A stretch of 64,000 bases of DNA from Tsukamurella paurometabola (GTDB taxonomy: Bacteria > Actinomycetota > Actinomycetes > Mycobacteriales > Mycobacteriaceae): positions 1,054,001-1,118,000 of the forward strand of contig NZ_LR131273.1 in assembly GCF_900631615.1 (NCBI RefSeq). The letters run 5' to 3'. Under the pieces are notes generated by a model. It saw only the letters and a list, made by a program, of their open reading frames with translations, was not told the DNA's origin and did not search any database. Below are positions 1-8,835 of this stretch, piece after piece (within the stretch, counting starts at the first letter, position 1; each line of letters opens with the position of its first letter). Position numbers and translations under genes: made by a program.

Positions 1-1902
1 GATGAAGACCACCGGCCCCATCGGCATGCCGAGGAAGGTGACGATCACCAGGAAGACGACGACGCCGAGCGCGGCGATGAGGTTCTGCCGGATGATGCGA
101 CTGGTCTGCCGGCTCAACCGCACGGCGAAGGGCAGGCGGCCGAGGTCGTCACTCATCAGCGCGACGTCGGCGGTCTCCAGCGCGACCGCGGAGCCGGCGG
201 CACCCATCGCGATGCCCACGTCGGCCTGCGCCATGGCGGGCGCGTCGTTGACCCCGTCCCCGACCATCGCGCACCGTCGGGCTTCGGTGCCCGCGCCGGC
301 CCCGGAGAGGTCCCGGACCTGCGTGACCTTGTCCTCGGGCAGCAGCCCGCCGAGCGCCCGGTCGACGCCCACGTCGCGGCCCACGGCCTCGGCCACCTGC
401 TGGTGGTCGCCGGAGATCATCACGATGTCGGTCATCCCGGACTCGCGCAGCCGGTCGAGCACCTGCCCGGCCTCCCGGCGGGGCGTGTCCATCACGCCGA
501 TCACGCCGAGGAAGCGGCCGCCGCGGCGCACGATCATCAGGGTGCGGCCGCTGGACTGGAGCCGCTCGACGTCGGCGGCGACGGCACCGTCGAGCGCGAT
601 GCCGGCGTCGCTGAAGAGCCGCTCGTTGCCGATCTCGACGGTCTCCCCGTCGACGACGGCGCGGACGCCGCGCCCCGTGACGGATTGCAGGTCGGAGGCG
701 GTCAGCACCGTCGACGTCCGCGCGGCGACCGCCTCGGCGACGGCCGCCGCGAGGGGGTGATCCGAGAGTTTCTCGACGGCCAGGGTGGTCGCGAGCAACT
801 CGTCGAGCTCGACGCCGGGCGCGGCGACGGTGTCGGTGACCCGCGGCTCACCCCAGGTGAGCGTGCCGGTCTTGTCGAAGGCGATGGACGTGACGCGGCC
901 CAGCGTCTCGAGCGGGGCGCCGCCCTTGACGAGGACGCCGGCGCGGGCGGCGCGGGCCACGCCGGCGAGCACGGCCGACGGGGTGGCGAGCGCCAGCGCG
1001 CACGGGCTCGCGGCGACGAGGACGGCCATCGCGAGGTAGAAGGCGTCGTCGAACGGATTGCCCAGCGCGAAGTACCCGACGAGGAAGACGCCGATGACGA
1101 AGGCGATCACGGCCGGCACGTAGATGCGCTGGAACCTGTCGAGGAAGCGCTGCGTGGGCGACTTGGCCTGGTCGGTGGAGGCGACGAGCTCGACGACCTT
1201 GCTCAGCGTCGAGTCCTTCGCCAGCGCGGTGACCCGCACGACCAGGGCGCCGGAGCCGTTGACGGTGCCCGCGAAGACCTTGTTCTCGTCGGCGACACGA
1301 CCGGCCCGAGCGGGGTCGAGCGGCTCCTTCTCGACGGGCATGGACTCGCCGGTGACGGCGCTCTGATCGATCGCGGACCGGCCGTCGACGACCACGCCGT
1401 CGGAGCTGACGCGGGCGTTGGGGCGGATCAGCACGAGATCGCCGACGGCCACGTCCTCGACCTGTCGGTCGACGAACTCGCCCGCCGTGGTCGACGGTCC
1501 GCCGACGTGCACCAGCGCGGTGCGGGGCGCGAGGCCGGCGAGCGCCTCGATCGACTTGGACGCCCGGGCCAGCGCGAACTCCTCGAGCGCGTGGCCGAGG
1601 CTGAACAGGAAGAGCAGCACCGCGCCCTCGGCGAACCGGCCGATGGAGGCGGCGCCGATCGCCGCGACCAGCATGAGGAAGTCGACCTCGAACTTCCCGG
1701 CCAGGGTGGACTTGATGGCGGAGCGGATGGTGAAGAAGCCGCCGAAGAAGTAGGTGGCGAGGAAGAAGGCGGTGCCGACGTCGGGCAGCTTCAGTGCGTA
1801 CTCGGCGATCATGCCCGCGGTGTACGTGACGCCCGAGGCGATGGCGAAGCCGATCTCCCACCGCGCCGAGTGGCCGGATTCGTGGTCGTGTTCTGCGCTC
1901 AT
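1..1902 (-). CDS. P1B-type heavy-metal translocating ATPase (CtpD-like, P1B-4 group), 3' end cut by window edge
   Basis: Membrane pump that couples ATP hydrolysis to metal export. The 634 visible residues run from a short His-containing N-terminus (no CxxC metal-binding domain) through paired N-terminal helices, the actuator loop (TGES), the transport helix motif SPCALA, the phosphorylation site DKTGT, the HP dipeptide of the nucleotide-binding domain and the GDGVNDAP hinge. SPC instead of CPC is typical of the P1B-4 group, which moves cobalt, iron or zinc. The window ends within the last helices, just where the HEGxT ligand motif would follow. The ATG at 1902 gives the usual short tail before the first helix. 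It is divergent from the CrtI-like gene. The family is secure; the metal is inference. Confidence 0.9.
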   Translation of the reverse strand, partial: MSAEHDHESGHSARWEIGFAIASGVTYTAGMIAEYALKLPDVGTAFFLATYFFGGFFTIRSAIKSTLAGKFEVDFLMLVAAIGAASIGRFAEGAVLLFLFSLGHALEEFALARASKSIEALAGLAPRTALVHVGGPSTTAGEFVDRQVEDVAVGDLVLIRPNARVSSDGVVVDGRSAIDQSAVTGESMPVEKEPLDPARAGRVADENKVFAGTVNGSGALVVRVTALAKDSTLSKVVELVASTDQAKSPTQRFLDRFQRIYVPAVIAFVIGVFLVGYFALGNPFDDAFYLAMAVLVAASPCALALATPSAVLAGVARAARAGVLVKGGAPLETLGRVTSIAFDKTGTLTWGEPRVTDTVAAPGVELDELLATTLAVEKLSDHPLAAAVAEAVAARTSTVLTASDLQSVTGRGVRAVVDGETVEIGNERLFSDAGIALDGAVAADVERLQSSGRTLMIVRRGGRFLGVIGVMDTPRREAGQVLDRLRESGMTDIVMISGDHQQVAEAVGRDVGVDRALGGLLPEDKVTQVRDLSGAGAGTEARRCAMVGDGVNDAPAMAQADVGIAMGAAGSAVALETADVALMSDDLGRLPFAVRLSRQTSRIIRQNLIAALGVVVFLVIVTFLGMPMGPVVFI

Positions 1903-1921
1903 GAGCCCGAGCGTATGTCAC

Positions 1922-1941
1922 ATATGCATACATTGCAATAT
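1922..1941. promoter_or_regulatory. Candidate metal-sensor operator upstream of the P1B ATPase
   Basis: An AT-rich imperfect inverted repeat, ATATGCATAC next to ATTGCAATAT, stands out in the 69-bp divergent gap between the ATPase and the CrtI-like gene. Both half-sites contain ATAT followed by GCA. ArsR/SmtB-type sensors that control metal ATPases in mycobacteria bind AT-rich repeats of this kind. No regulator gene is adjacent, so assignment to that family is inference. Confidence 0.4.
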
Positions 1942-1971
1942 ATTTCTCGGAGTCCTTCCTAGACTCGTCCC

Positions 1972-3459
1972 GTGCACATCGGAATCATCGGGGCGGGGCT
2001 GTCCGGGCTGTCGGCGGCGCTGCACCTGCTCGGGGCGGGTCACCAGGTCACCGTCGTGGAGCGGTCGCCGCAGGTCGGCGGGCGCGCCGGGACCGAACGC
2101 GTGCGCGGGCACGTCATCGATCCGGGCGCGAGCGTGCTGACCATGCCGGAACTCGTCTTCGACGCACTCGCCGCGGGCGGCCTCGACCGGCCCGCCGCCG
2201 AGGACGAGCTGGACCTGCTTCCGGTCGTGCCCGCGTACGCGGGCCGCTTCCCGGCGCTCGACGCCGGGAGCGGAGCGAGCGGGTCGAATCGACGCGGCGC
2301 CGGACTGCCGCCGAGCGTCCTGCACGTGCCCGGCGACCTCGCGGTCGACGAGCACATGCGCTGGCAGGAGGCGATGTTCGACGCCGCCTACGAGCGCTTC
2401 ATCGGCGGCGACGCCGCCTGGTCCTCGTACGCGAATCCGCGCGACCTGGCCGCCCTCGGCCGGCTGGTGAAGCTGGGTGCGCTGCGATCGATGCAGCACC
2501 AGGTGGACCGCCGCGTGGCCGACCCGCGCGCCCGCCGGATGCTCACGTTCCAGGCGCTCTACGCCGGGGTCGCGCCGTCGGCGGCGCGGGCGGTGTACGC
2601 CGTGATCTCGCACATGGACGTCGGCCTGGGCGTCTGGTACCCGCGGGCCGGGATGGGTCGGGTCGCGTCCGTGATGGCGGACCAGGTGCGGCGCGCCGGC
2701 GGCGCGCTCCTCCTCGGGCACGAGGTGATCGGTCTCGACGGCCGGCGCGGCCTGGTCACGGGCCTGCGGGCCCGGACGTCGGCGCGCGTGCACCAACTGT
2801 CGTTCGACGGGGTGGTGCTCACGGCCGACGCGCCCGTCACCGACCGGCTCATCGCGCCGCTCGGCGGGCGGGCGCCGCGGCGGGTGCGGCTGTCGCCGTC
2901 GGCGGTGGTGGCGCACCTGGACGTGGATCCGGACCTGCAGGACCACTGGCCGACGCAGGCGCACCACACACTCGACTTCGGCGCGGCGTGGGAGCAGACC
3001 TTCGCCGAGATCACCGCGACGCGGGGCCGCGGGCGGCTCATGAGCGACCCGTCGTTCCTCATCACCCGGCCGTCGGTCACGACGGGCGAACCCGGCCCGG
3101 TGAGCGTGCTCGCGCCGTGCCCGAACCTGGAATCGGCGCCGCTCGAATGGGATTCGATCGGCCCCGACTACGTGCGCGACGTGCTGCGGACGCTGGCGGG
3201 CCGCGGCTACCGCGGCATCGATTCCGCGGAGATCCTCCGCGTGGACACGCCCGCCGACTGGGCGCGGCAGGGCATGTCCGCGGGCACCCCGTTCGCCGCG
3301 GCGCACACCCTCACCCAGACCGGCCCGCTACGCCGCCCGCAGCGCGTCCCCGGCATCGCGAACGCCGTGCTCGCCGGGTCCATGACGCACCCCGGTGTCG
3401 GCGTGCCGCCAGCACTGATCTCCGGACGGCTCGCCGCGCAGGCGCTCGGTTCCTCGTGA
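1972..3459 (+). CDS. crtI: FAD-dependent phytoene desaturase-like oxidoreductase (CrtI family)
   Basis: 495 residues. It starts with the dinucleotide-binding motif GIIGAGLSGLSAALHL followed by the acidic end of the second strand (VVER) and GGRAGT, as in carotenoid desaturases and other amine-oxidase-fold enzymes. The C-terminus has the family's terminal FAD-contact block, GSMTHPGVGVPPALISG. The start is a GTG at 1972. CrtI enzymes introduce double bonds into phytoene at the membrane. A phytoene synthase gene lies 11 kb away at 14798, which supports a carotenoid role, but the two are not in one operon. It could also act on another polyene or be a related saturase; the substrate is not shown by the sequence. 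Confidence 0.75.
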   Translation: MHIGIIGAGLSGLSAALHLLGAGHQVTVVERSPQVGGRAGTERVRGHVIDPGASVLTMPELVFDALAAGGLDRPAAEDELDLLPVVPAYAGRFPALDAGSGASGSNRRGAGLPPSVLHVPGDLAVDEHMRWQEAMFDAAYERFIGGDAAWSSYANPRDLAALGRLVKLGALRSMQHQVDRRVADPRARRMLTFQALYAGVAPSAARAVYAVISHMDVGLGVWYPRAGMGRVASVMADQVRRAGGALLLGHEVIGLDGRRGLVTGLRARTSARVHQLSFDGVVLTADAPVTDRLIAPLGGRAPRRVRLSPSAVVAHLDVDPDLQDHWPTQAHHTLDFGAAWEQTFAEITATRGRGRLMSDPSFLITRPSVTTGEPGPVSVLAPCPNLESAPLEWDSIGPDYVRDVLRTLAGRGYRGIDSAEILRVDTPADWARQGMSAGTPFAAAHTLTQTGPLRRPQRVPGIANAVLAGSMTHPGVGVPPALISGRLAAQALGSS

Positions 3460-3534
3460 AACCGGCCGAATCCGCGACGGGAACGCTCAGGGCGATCGCC
3501 GACGCGGAATCGGCCGATTCGTCGCGAGCGGCGC

Positions 3535-6030
3535 CTACAGCCGCGGGTCCACCGGCGCCGACTCCTGCGCCAACACCGCGAACACCGACTGGTGCACGCG
3601 CCAGAGCGGCTCGCCGGCCACGAACGCCGCCAGGGCGTCGCGGCCGAGGGCGTGCTCCGCGAGCGCCATCGTCCGCTTGCGGCCGAGGTTCCGCTCGCGC
3701 AGCACCTCGAGCGAGTCCGGGTAGTCGGGGCCGTAGATGATGCGCAGGTACTCGCGGCCGCGAACCTTCAGGCCCGGCTGCACCTTCCGGCCCACATCGC
3801 CCAGCGGCTTGACCACCATGCCCTCGCCGCCGGCGTCCGTCAGCCCGGTCCACCACCGGCACGCCTCCGCGCGATCCGTCTCCGATCCCAGCTCGACGAC
3901 GCGGTGCCGCGTCGGCGTCAGGAACGGGTCGTCCAGCTCGCCGAGCACCGCCATGTGCCACTCGTGCGACTCCTCGGCGAGTACCCGTCCCTCCGCGGCC
4001 AGCACCTGGAACGGCGCGACGGTGACCCCGTCGAGCCCGTCCGTCGGCCGGTAGTAGCGCGCGTACGCGTCCCGGAAGGCGTTCGCGTTCACGGCCCGCC
4101 GCGCGGTGCGCGCCCGGAGCGCCGCGACGTCGAGTCCCCGCGCCGCGGCGGCGTCGAGGCCCGCGAGCGCGGCCGGGAACACCTCGCGCGCCGCCGCGCC
4201 CACGGACGCGTACTGCGCGCGGATCAGCTCGCCCGCCTTCGCGGACCACGGCAGCAGCTCGCAGTCCAGCGCGAGCCAATCGGTCTCGAGGCGGTCGAAC
4301 AGCGGGGCCACGGCCCGCCGGAGGCGGTCCACGAGCGGCTCGCCGTCGTCGAAGAACGCGCGGCCCGTGCGGGTGTACACCGCGCCGGTGCTGCCGTCGG
4401 CGATGCCGAACCGCCGTGCGGCAGTGGCGGAATCACGCGCGATCACGGCGATCGCCCGCGAGCCCATGTGTTTCTCCTCGCAGACGACCCGCTCCACGCC
4501 CCAGCCCGCGAAGTCGTCGAACGCGCGTGCCGGGTGCTCGAGGAAGCCGCCCTCGCGCGCCACCGACGCCGGCGACATGGTGGGCGGCAGGTACACCAAC
4601 CAGCGCGGGTCCACCGCGAACCGGCTCATCACCTCGAGCGCCGCCGCAGCGTTGTCGCCCTCGATCTTCACCCGTCCCGCCGTGCGGGTCGAGAGCCAGC
4701 GGGTGCCTGCCACGTCGTCGTACCGCAGGACGGAGGCGGCCCGGTCGTCCGACGGTGCCTCCACCGCTGGACGGGCGGGCGCGTACCACTCCTGCTCCGC
4801 CGGGACGGAGACGATCTCGCGCTCCGGGTAGCGCAGGGCGGTCAGGGCGCCGCCGAACACCGCACCGGTATCGATGCACAGTGTGTTGTTGACCCATTGC
4901 GGTTCGGTGACCGGCGTGTGGCCGTACACCACCGCCGCGCGGCCGCGGTAGTCCCGCGCCCACGGGTAGCGCACCGGCAGGCCCATCTCGTCGGTCTCGC
5001 CGCTGGTGTCGCCGTACAGCGCGAACGCGCGCACGCGCCGCGACGCGCGGCCGTGGTACTCCTCCTTGAGCCCGGCGTGGGCCACGACGAGCCGGCCGCC
5101 GTCGAGGACGTAGTGGCTGAGCAGCCCGTCCATGAACGCCAGTGCGGCGCCGCGGAACTCCTCCGGCTCGGCGGCCAACTGGTCCAGCGACTCCTGCAGC
5201 CCGTGCGCAACGGTGACCGCGTTCCCCTTGAGCGCGCGCACCAGCTTGTTCTCGTGGTTCCCGCTGACGCACAGCGCGTTCCCCGCGGCGACCATGCCCA
5301 TGACGAGCCGCAGCACGCCCGGGGTGTCCGGGCCGCGGTCCACCAGGTCGCCGACGAAGACCGCCGTCCGCCCCTCCGGGTGATCCGCGCCGTCGGCACG
5401 CACGCGCCAGCCGAGTTCGGTGAGCAGTGACCGCAACTCGGCGGCGCAGCCGTGCACGTCGCCGATCACGTCGAACGGGCCGGTGAGGTCCGTGCGGTCG
5501 TTCCACGGCCGCTCGCGGACGATGGAGGCACCGTCGACCTGCGCGGCGTCGCGGAGCACGTGGACGCGGCGGAAGCCCTCCTTCTTGATGCCCTTGAGCG
5601 ACCGGCGCAGCTCCCGCGCCTGGCGCGTGATCACCTGCGGGCCGAACGTGCGGTCGCTGCGCCGCCGGTTCCGTTCGACGGCGATCTCGTCCGGGAGGTC
5701 GAAGACGATCACGTCGACGAGGACGTCGTGCTCGCGGGCGAGCGCCACGAGCGAGGCCCGGGACGACCGCTGCACGTTGGTCGCGTCGACGACGGTGAGC
5801 AGGCCGCGGCGCAGGCGGATGCCGACCAGGTGGTGCAGCAGGTCGAACGCGTCGGACGTGGCCGCCTGATCGTTCTCGTCGTCGGCGACGAGGCCGCGGC
5901 ACACATCGCTGGAGACGACCTCCGTCGGCCGGAAGTGCTTGCGCGCGAACGTCGATTTGCCGCTGCCCGAGGCGCCGGCCAGCAGGATCAGGCCGCGCAT
6001 CGGGACGGTGATGACGGTGTCGGCGTTCAT
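3535..6030 (-). CDS. pnkp: Polynucleotide kinase-phosphatase-ligase (bacterial Pnkp), RNA end healing and sealing
   Basis: 831 residues in the three-domain order of bacterial Pnkp. The N-terminal 5'-OH kinase has a P-loop at 19-27 (Lys25). A metallophosphoesterase follows, with GDVHG at 190-194, GDLVDRG at 227-233 and GNHE at 257-260, and removes 2'/3' phosphates. A C-terminal adenylyltransferase/ligase-like domain has motif I KHMG (Lys520), EGMVVK and KVRG. Known Pnkp enzymes repair RNA cut by ribotoxins, but need Hen1 to seal. The true ATG at 6030 overlaps the hen1 stop codon (ATGA); the open frame continues upstream only as a shadow of hen1. The gene is convergent with crtI. Length is close to the Clostridium enzyme (about 870). 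Assignment is secure. Confidence 0.95.
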   Translation of the reverse strand: MNADTVITVPMRGLILLAGASGSGKSTFARKHFRPTEVVSSDVCRGLVADDENDQAATSDAFDLLHHLVGIRLRRGLLTVVDATNVQRSSRASLVALAREHDVLVDVIVFDLPDEIAVERNRRRSDRTFGPQVITRQARELRRSLKGIKKEGFRRVHVLRDAAQVDGASIVRERPWNDRTDLTGPFDVIGDVHGCAAELRSLLTELGWRVRADGADHPEGRTAVFVGDLVDRGPDTPGVLRLVMGMVAAGNALCVSGNHENKLVRALKGNAVTVAHGLQESLDQLAAEPEEFRGAALAFMDGLLSHYVLDGGRLVVAHAGLKEEYHGRASRRVRAFALYGDTSGETDEMGLPVRYPWARDYRGRAAVVYGHTPVTEPQWVNNTLCIDTGAVFGGALTALRYPEREIVSVPAEQEWYAPARPAVEAPSDDRAASVLRYDDVAGTRWLSTRTAGRVKIEGDNAAAALEVMSRFAVDPRWLVYLPPTMSPASVAREGGFLEHPARAFDDFAGWGVERVVCEEKHMGSRAIAVIARDSATAARRFGIADGSTGAVYTRTGRAFFDDGEPLVDRLRRAVAPLFDRLETDWLALDCELLPWSAKAGELIRAQYASVGAAAREVFPAALAGLDAAAARGLDVAALRARTARRAVNANAFRDAYARYYRPTDGLDGVTVAPFQVLAAEGRVLAEESHEWHMAVLGELDDPFLTPTRHRVVELGSETDRAEACRWWTGLTDAGGEGMVVKPLGDVGRKVQPGLKVRGREYLRIIYGPDYPDSLEVLRERNLGRKRTMALAEHALGRDALAAFVAGEPLWRVHQSVFAVLAQESAPVDPRL

Positions 6031-7415
6031 CGGGCGGACTCCTTCCGGGTGAGAACGGCCATCTGGGTGGGGGTTCCGCGCTCGGGATCGGCGTCGCCGA
6101 TGCCCTCGTGACGCACGACGTAGCCGTGCCGGTCCGCGACCCCGGCGGTCCACGCGGCGAACTGCGCGCGATCCCACTCGAACCGGTGGTCGGCGTGCCG
6201 CATCCCGGCGAGCTCGGGGTAGAGCGCGTTGTACTCGCTGTTGGGCGTCGTGACCACGACGGTGCCGGGCCGGGCCGCTCCGAACACGACGTGCTCGAGC
6301 GCGCCGAGTCGCGACGGATCGACGTGCTCGATCACCTCCATGAGCACCGCCGCCTCGAACCCGGCGAGCCGGTCGTCCTCGTACGTGAGCGCGGCCTGGA
6401 ACAGGTCGATCCGCGCGCGCTGGCGCTCGGTCATGTCGTCGAGGTGCAGCCGCTGGGCGGCGCGCTGCAACGAGCGCACCGAGGCGTCGCACCCCGCGAC
6501 GCGGTCGATCCCGCCGGTCGCGAGCAGGCGGCCGAGGAACTGCCCCGGCCCGCAACCGAGGTCGATGACCGAGGTCGCGCCGCTCGCCACGATCTCCGCC
6601 AGCACGGCGTCGTGGCGCACCGTGTTCAGCGGCTTCGGCGCGTCGTCGGCGGCACCGTCGTCCTGCGCCTCGCCGGGCAGGTCGTCGATCTCCGCGAGCC
6701 GTTCGAGCGCCCGCGCCGCAAGGCCCGGCCCGCGGCCGAGGTAGCGGCGGGTGATCAGCTCCCGGTCCGGGTGCGTCTCGAGCCAGCCGGCGCCGGAGCG
6801 CAGGAGCTTGTCCACCTCGTCGGTGCCCTGCCAGTAGTGCTTCGACTCGTCGAGCGCCGGCAGCAGGACGTAGAGGTGGTTCAGCGCGTCGGCGAGCCGA
6901 ACCTCGCCCGTGAGACGGAGGCGCAGGTAGCGCGAATCGCCCCACTCGGCGATCGCCGCGTCGAGCGGGACGGTCTCGGCGTGCACCACCCAGCCGAGCG
7001 GACCGAAGAGCCGCCGCGCCAGCTCCGGGCCGCCGCGGCACGGCAGCACCGGCACGGCGATCTCCAGCGGGATCGGCCCGTCGGCGACGTCCTGGCGGCT
7101 GCCGCCGCGGCCGCCCCGCGCACTGCGGAAGACGTCCGCCAGCGCGGCCGCGAGCAGCGACGAGGCCGCGTACGGGCGGTCGTTGACGTACTGGGCGAGC
7201 GCGAAGTCGGGCGTGGACCGGCGCCGCCGGGCGAGCGCGATCGGATCCACCTCGAGCAGCAGCGCCGCGGTGCACCGGGCCTCCGTCGCCTCCGGGTAGA
7301 ACACCGTGGCCGTGCCGAAGGGCTGGGCGAACTCCTGCACCCGATCGGGGTGCTTGTGCAGGAGGAAGCCGAGGTCGGTGGCCGGTACGTGCGTGGTGGA
7401 GACGGTCAGATACAC
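6027..7415 (-). CDS. hen1: Hen1-type 3'-terminal RNA ribose 2'-O-methyltransferase
   Basis: 462 residues. The N-terminal half (about 1-240) matches the Hen1 N-terminal domain that activates the Pnkp ligase. The C-terminal half is a class I methyltransferase with DLGCGPG at 285-291. The metal-binding residues of Hen1 are all present: Glu360, Glu363, His364 (EVIEH) and His410 (DHRFEW). The enzyme methylates the 2'-OH of the damaged RNA 3' end before ligation, so a repaired RNA resists a second cut by the same toxin. It is the first gene of the pair and overlaps pnkp by four bases, so translation is probably coupled. A 17-bp palindrome lies between it and rlaP. Confidence 0.95.
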   Translation of the reverse strand: MYLTVSTTHVPATDLGFLLHKHPDRVQEFAQPFGTATVFYPEATEARCTAALLLEVDPIALARRRRSTPDFALAQYVNDRPYAASSLLAAALADVFRSARGGRGGSRQDVADGPIPLEIAVPVLPCRGGPELARRLFGPLGWVVHAETVPLDAAIAEWGDSRYLRLRLTGEVRLADALNHLYVLLPALDESKHYWQGTDEVDKLLRSGAGWLETHPDRELITRRYLGRGPGLAARALERLAEIDDLPGEAQDDGAADDAPKPLNTVRHDAVLAEIVASGATSVIDLGCGPGQFLGRLLATGGIDRVAGCDASVRSLQRAAQRLHLDDMTERQRARIDLFQAALTYEDDRLAGFEAAVLMEVIEHVDPSRLGALEHVVFGAARPGTVVVTTPNSEYNALYPELAGMRHADHRFEWDRAQFAAWTAGVADRHGYVVRHEGIGDADPERGTPTQMAVLTRKESAR

Positions 7416-7463
7416 CCCGTCATTGTGCAGGGAAGCGCATCACCGGCCAACCGAAATTCACTT

Positions 7464-7480
7464 GAGTGGACGGTCCACTC
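7464..7480. promoter_or_regulatory. 17-bp perfect palindrome in the hen1/rlaP divergent promoter
   Basis: GAGTGGACGGTCCACTC, two 8-bp arms around one G, sits 20 bp upstream of rlaP and 49 bp upstream of hen1. It is the only clear palindrome in the 84-bp gap. Its shape fits a dimeric repressor such as a TetR-family protein, but no candidate regulator gene is adjacent. It would let one protein control both halves of the RNA repair locus. Confidence 0.6.
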
Positions 7481-7499
7481 GCGCCTACCGTCACCGACC

Positions 7500-8282
7500 A
7501 TGAGTGATCGACAGAACGTCGAGTACGGCGACCGCGACACGGCACTGCGAGGCGAGATCCTCCGCACCGTCGTGGGTTCCGGCGTGCACGGCATCGCGAT
7601 CGCGGGCACCGACGACCACGACGAACTCGGCGTCTACCTCGAGCCCCCGGTGTACCTGCTCGGCGTGGAACCGCGCCGCGAGGACTACATCTGGCGGACG
7701 CAGCCCGAGGGCGTCCGCAGCGGCCCCGGCGACACCGACCTGGTGATGTACGGCCTGCGGAAGTACCTCCGGCTCGCCGTCAAGGGCAACCCGACGGTGC
7801 TGCTGCCCCTGTACGCGCCGCAGGAGTCCGTGATCACCGAGACCGCAGCGGGTCGGTCGCTGCGGGCGATGCGCTCGGCGTTCCTGTCGCGGCGGGCCGT
7901 GGAACGGTTCCTCGGCTACATGCACTCGCAGCACGAACGCATGCTGGGCCGCGCGAGCGGCGTGCCGAACCGGCCGGAGCTGGTCAGCCGCTACGGCTGG
8001 GACGTCAAGTACGGGAGCCACGCGCTGCGACTCGCGTACCAGGGGCACGAGATCGCCGCGCGCGGCACGCTGACGCTGCCGATGCCCGCGGCGGAACGCG
8101 AGCACGTGCTCGCCGTCAAGCGCGGCGAGATCCCCCGTGACGACGTCTCCATGGAGATCGCGCGCCTCGAGTCCGCGGTCCGGACGCTGCTGGCGGGCGG
8201 ATGCGCGCTTCCCGAACGCGCCGACGTGGAGCGGATCGACGCCTGGGCCGTCGCCGCGCAGCGCACGTTCTGGGGCTGGTGA
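7500..8282 (+). CDS. rlaP: RlaP-like nucleotidyltransferase (YcgL/COG3541 family) of the RNA repair locus
   Basis: 260 residues with a minimal polymerase-beta-type nucleotidyltransferase core near the N-terminus. GSGVHGIAIAGTDDHDELGVY has the glycine pair and the Asp-x-Asp-type metal ligands of this fold. A helical C-terminal half follows, with the conserved block RYGWDVKYGSHALRL. The RlaP family was named by computational work for its repeated linkage to RNA ligase and Pnkp operons, and is thought to add nucleotides to damaged RNA ends. Here it is divergent from hen1-pnkp, 84 bp away, which supports that role. The ATG at 7500 was chosen because the longer open frame upstream only mirrors hen1. 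The substrate is unproven. Confidence 0.85.
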   Translation: MSDRQNVEYGDRDTALRGEILRTVVGSGVHGIAIAGTDDHDELGVYLEPPVYLLGVEPRREDYIWRTQPEGVRSGPGDTDLVMYGLRKYLRLAVKGNPTVLLPLYAPQESVITETAAGRSLRAMRSAFLSRRAVERFLGYMHSQHERMLGRASGVPNRPELVSRYGWDVKYGSHALRLAYQGHEIAARGTLTLPMPAAEREHVLAVKRGEIPRDDVSMEIARLESAVRTLLAGGCALPERADVERIDAWAVAAQRTFWGW

Positions 8283-8300
8283 CCCTTCCGGGGTCGCCGT

Positions 8301-8339
8301 GCGGTGGATGGTGCCCGCTGGGCGGGCACCATCCACCGC
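8301..8339. terminator. Bidirectional terminator between rlaP and the AHSA1-domain gene
   Basis: Two perfectly complementary 18-base arms (GCGGTGGATGGTGCCCGC and its complement) are separated by three bases. The hairpin fills the 62-bp gap between the convergent stops at 8282 and 8345. There is no T-run, as is common in actinobacteria. Confidence 0.8.
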
Positions 8340-8344
8340 ACCGC

Positions 8345-8824
8345 TCAGAGCAGGGCGTCGATCTGGTTCATCGCCTCGGTCATGCCCTCCTCCATGCCCA
8401 TCTCGAGAACGCGCTCGAGCTGGTCGAGCGACCGGTGGGTGGCGGTGAGCGTCATGCGGGTGGCGGCGCCGACGGGGGTGAGCACGACGGTGGTCGTCGA
8501 GTAGTCCTCGGGGTCGACGGGCTCGCCGTCCTCCCCCGCGAAGCCGTCGCGGAACGTGAAGGTCGACGGGGCGTCGGTGGACACCGTCGCGAACCAGCCG
8601 CCGGCCCGCGTGCCGTCCGGGCCGGTCATGTAGTACCGGGACTCGCCGCCCGGCCGCAGCTCGTGGCGGACGAACGTGGCGGGCCATCCGGGCGGACCCC
8701 ACCACTTCTCCAGCAGCCGCGGGTCCTCCCACAGCTGCCAGACGCGCTCGGGAGGGGCCGCGAACTCGGCCTCGAGGGTGAAGGTGAGCGCCTCGCGATC
8801 GGCGCCGGTGGTGAGCACGGGCAT
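8345..8824 (-). CDS. SRPBCC/AHSA1-domain protein
   Basis: 159 residues forming a START-like helix-grip fold. The family opening is clear (FTLEAEFAAPPERVWQLWEDP then KWWGPPG), and the C-terminal long helix holds GMEEGMTEAMNQID. Proteins of this type bind small hydrophobic ligands; the ligand here is unknown. The ATG at 8824 was chosen because upstream residues overlap the ArsR gene. It lies 11 bp downstream of an ArsR-type regulator in the same direction. That pairing is very common for AHSA1 proteins and implies one transcript. Confidence 0.85.
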   Translation of the reverse strand: MPVLTTGADREALTFTLEAEFAAPPERVWQLWEDPRLLEKWWGPPGWPATFVRHELRPGGESRYYMTGPDGTRAGGWFATVSTDAPSTFTFRDGFAGEDGEPVDPEDYSTTTVVLTPVGAATRMTLTATHRSLDQLERVLEMGMEEGMTEAMNQIDALL

Positions 8825-8835
8825 GACGGAACTCC

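Noticed and set aside
403-1962. 519-residue plus-strand open frame opposite the P1B ATPase
   Set aside because: Arg/Gly/Asp-rich shadow of the ATPase gene; no recognisable fold, and the minus-strand frame has all ATPase motifs.
6031-7275. Upstream extension of the Pnkp frame
   Set aside because: This part overlaps hen1 in another frame and is Arg/Ala-rich; Pnkp starts at 6030 with the kinase domain.
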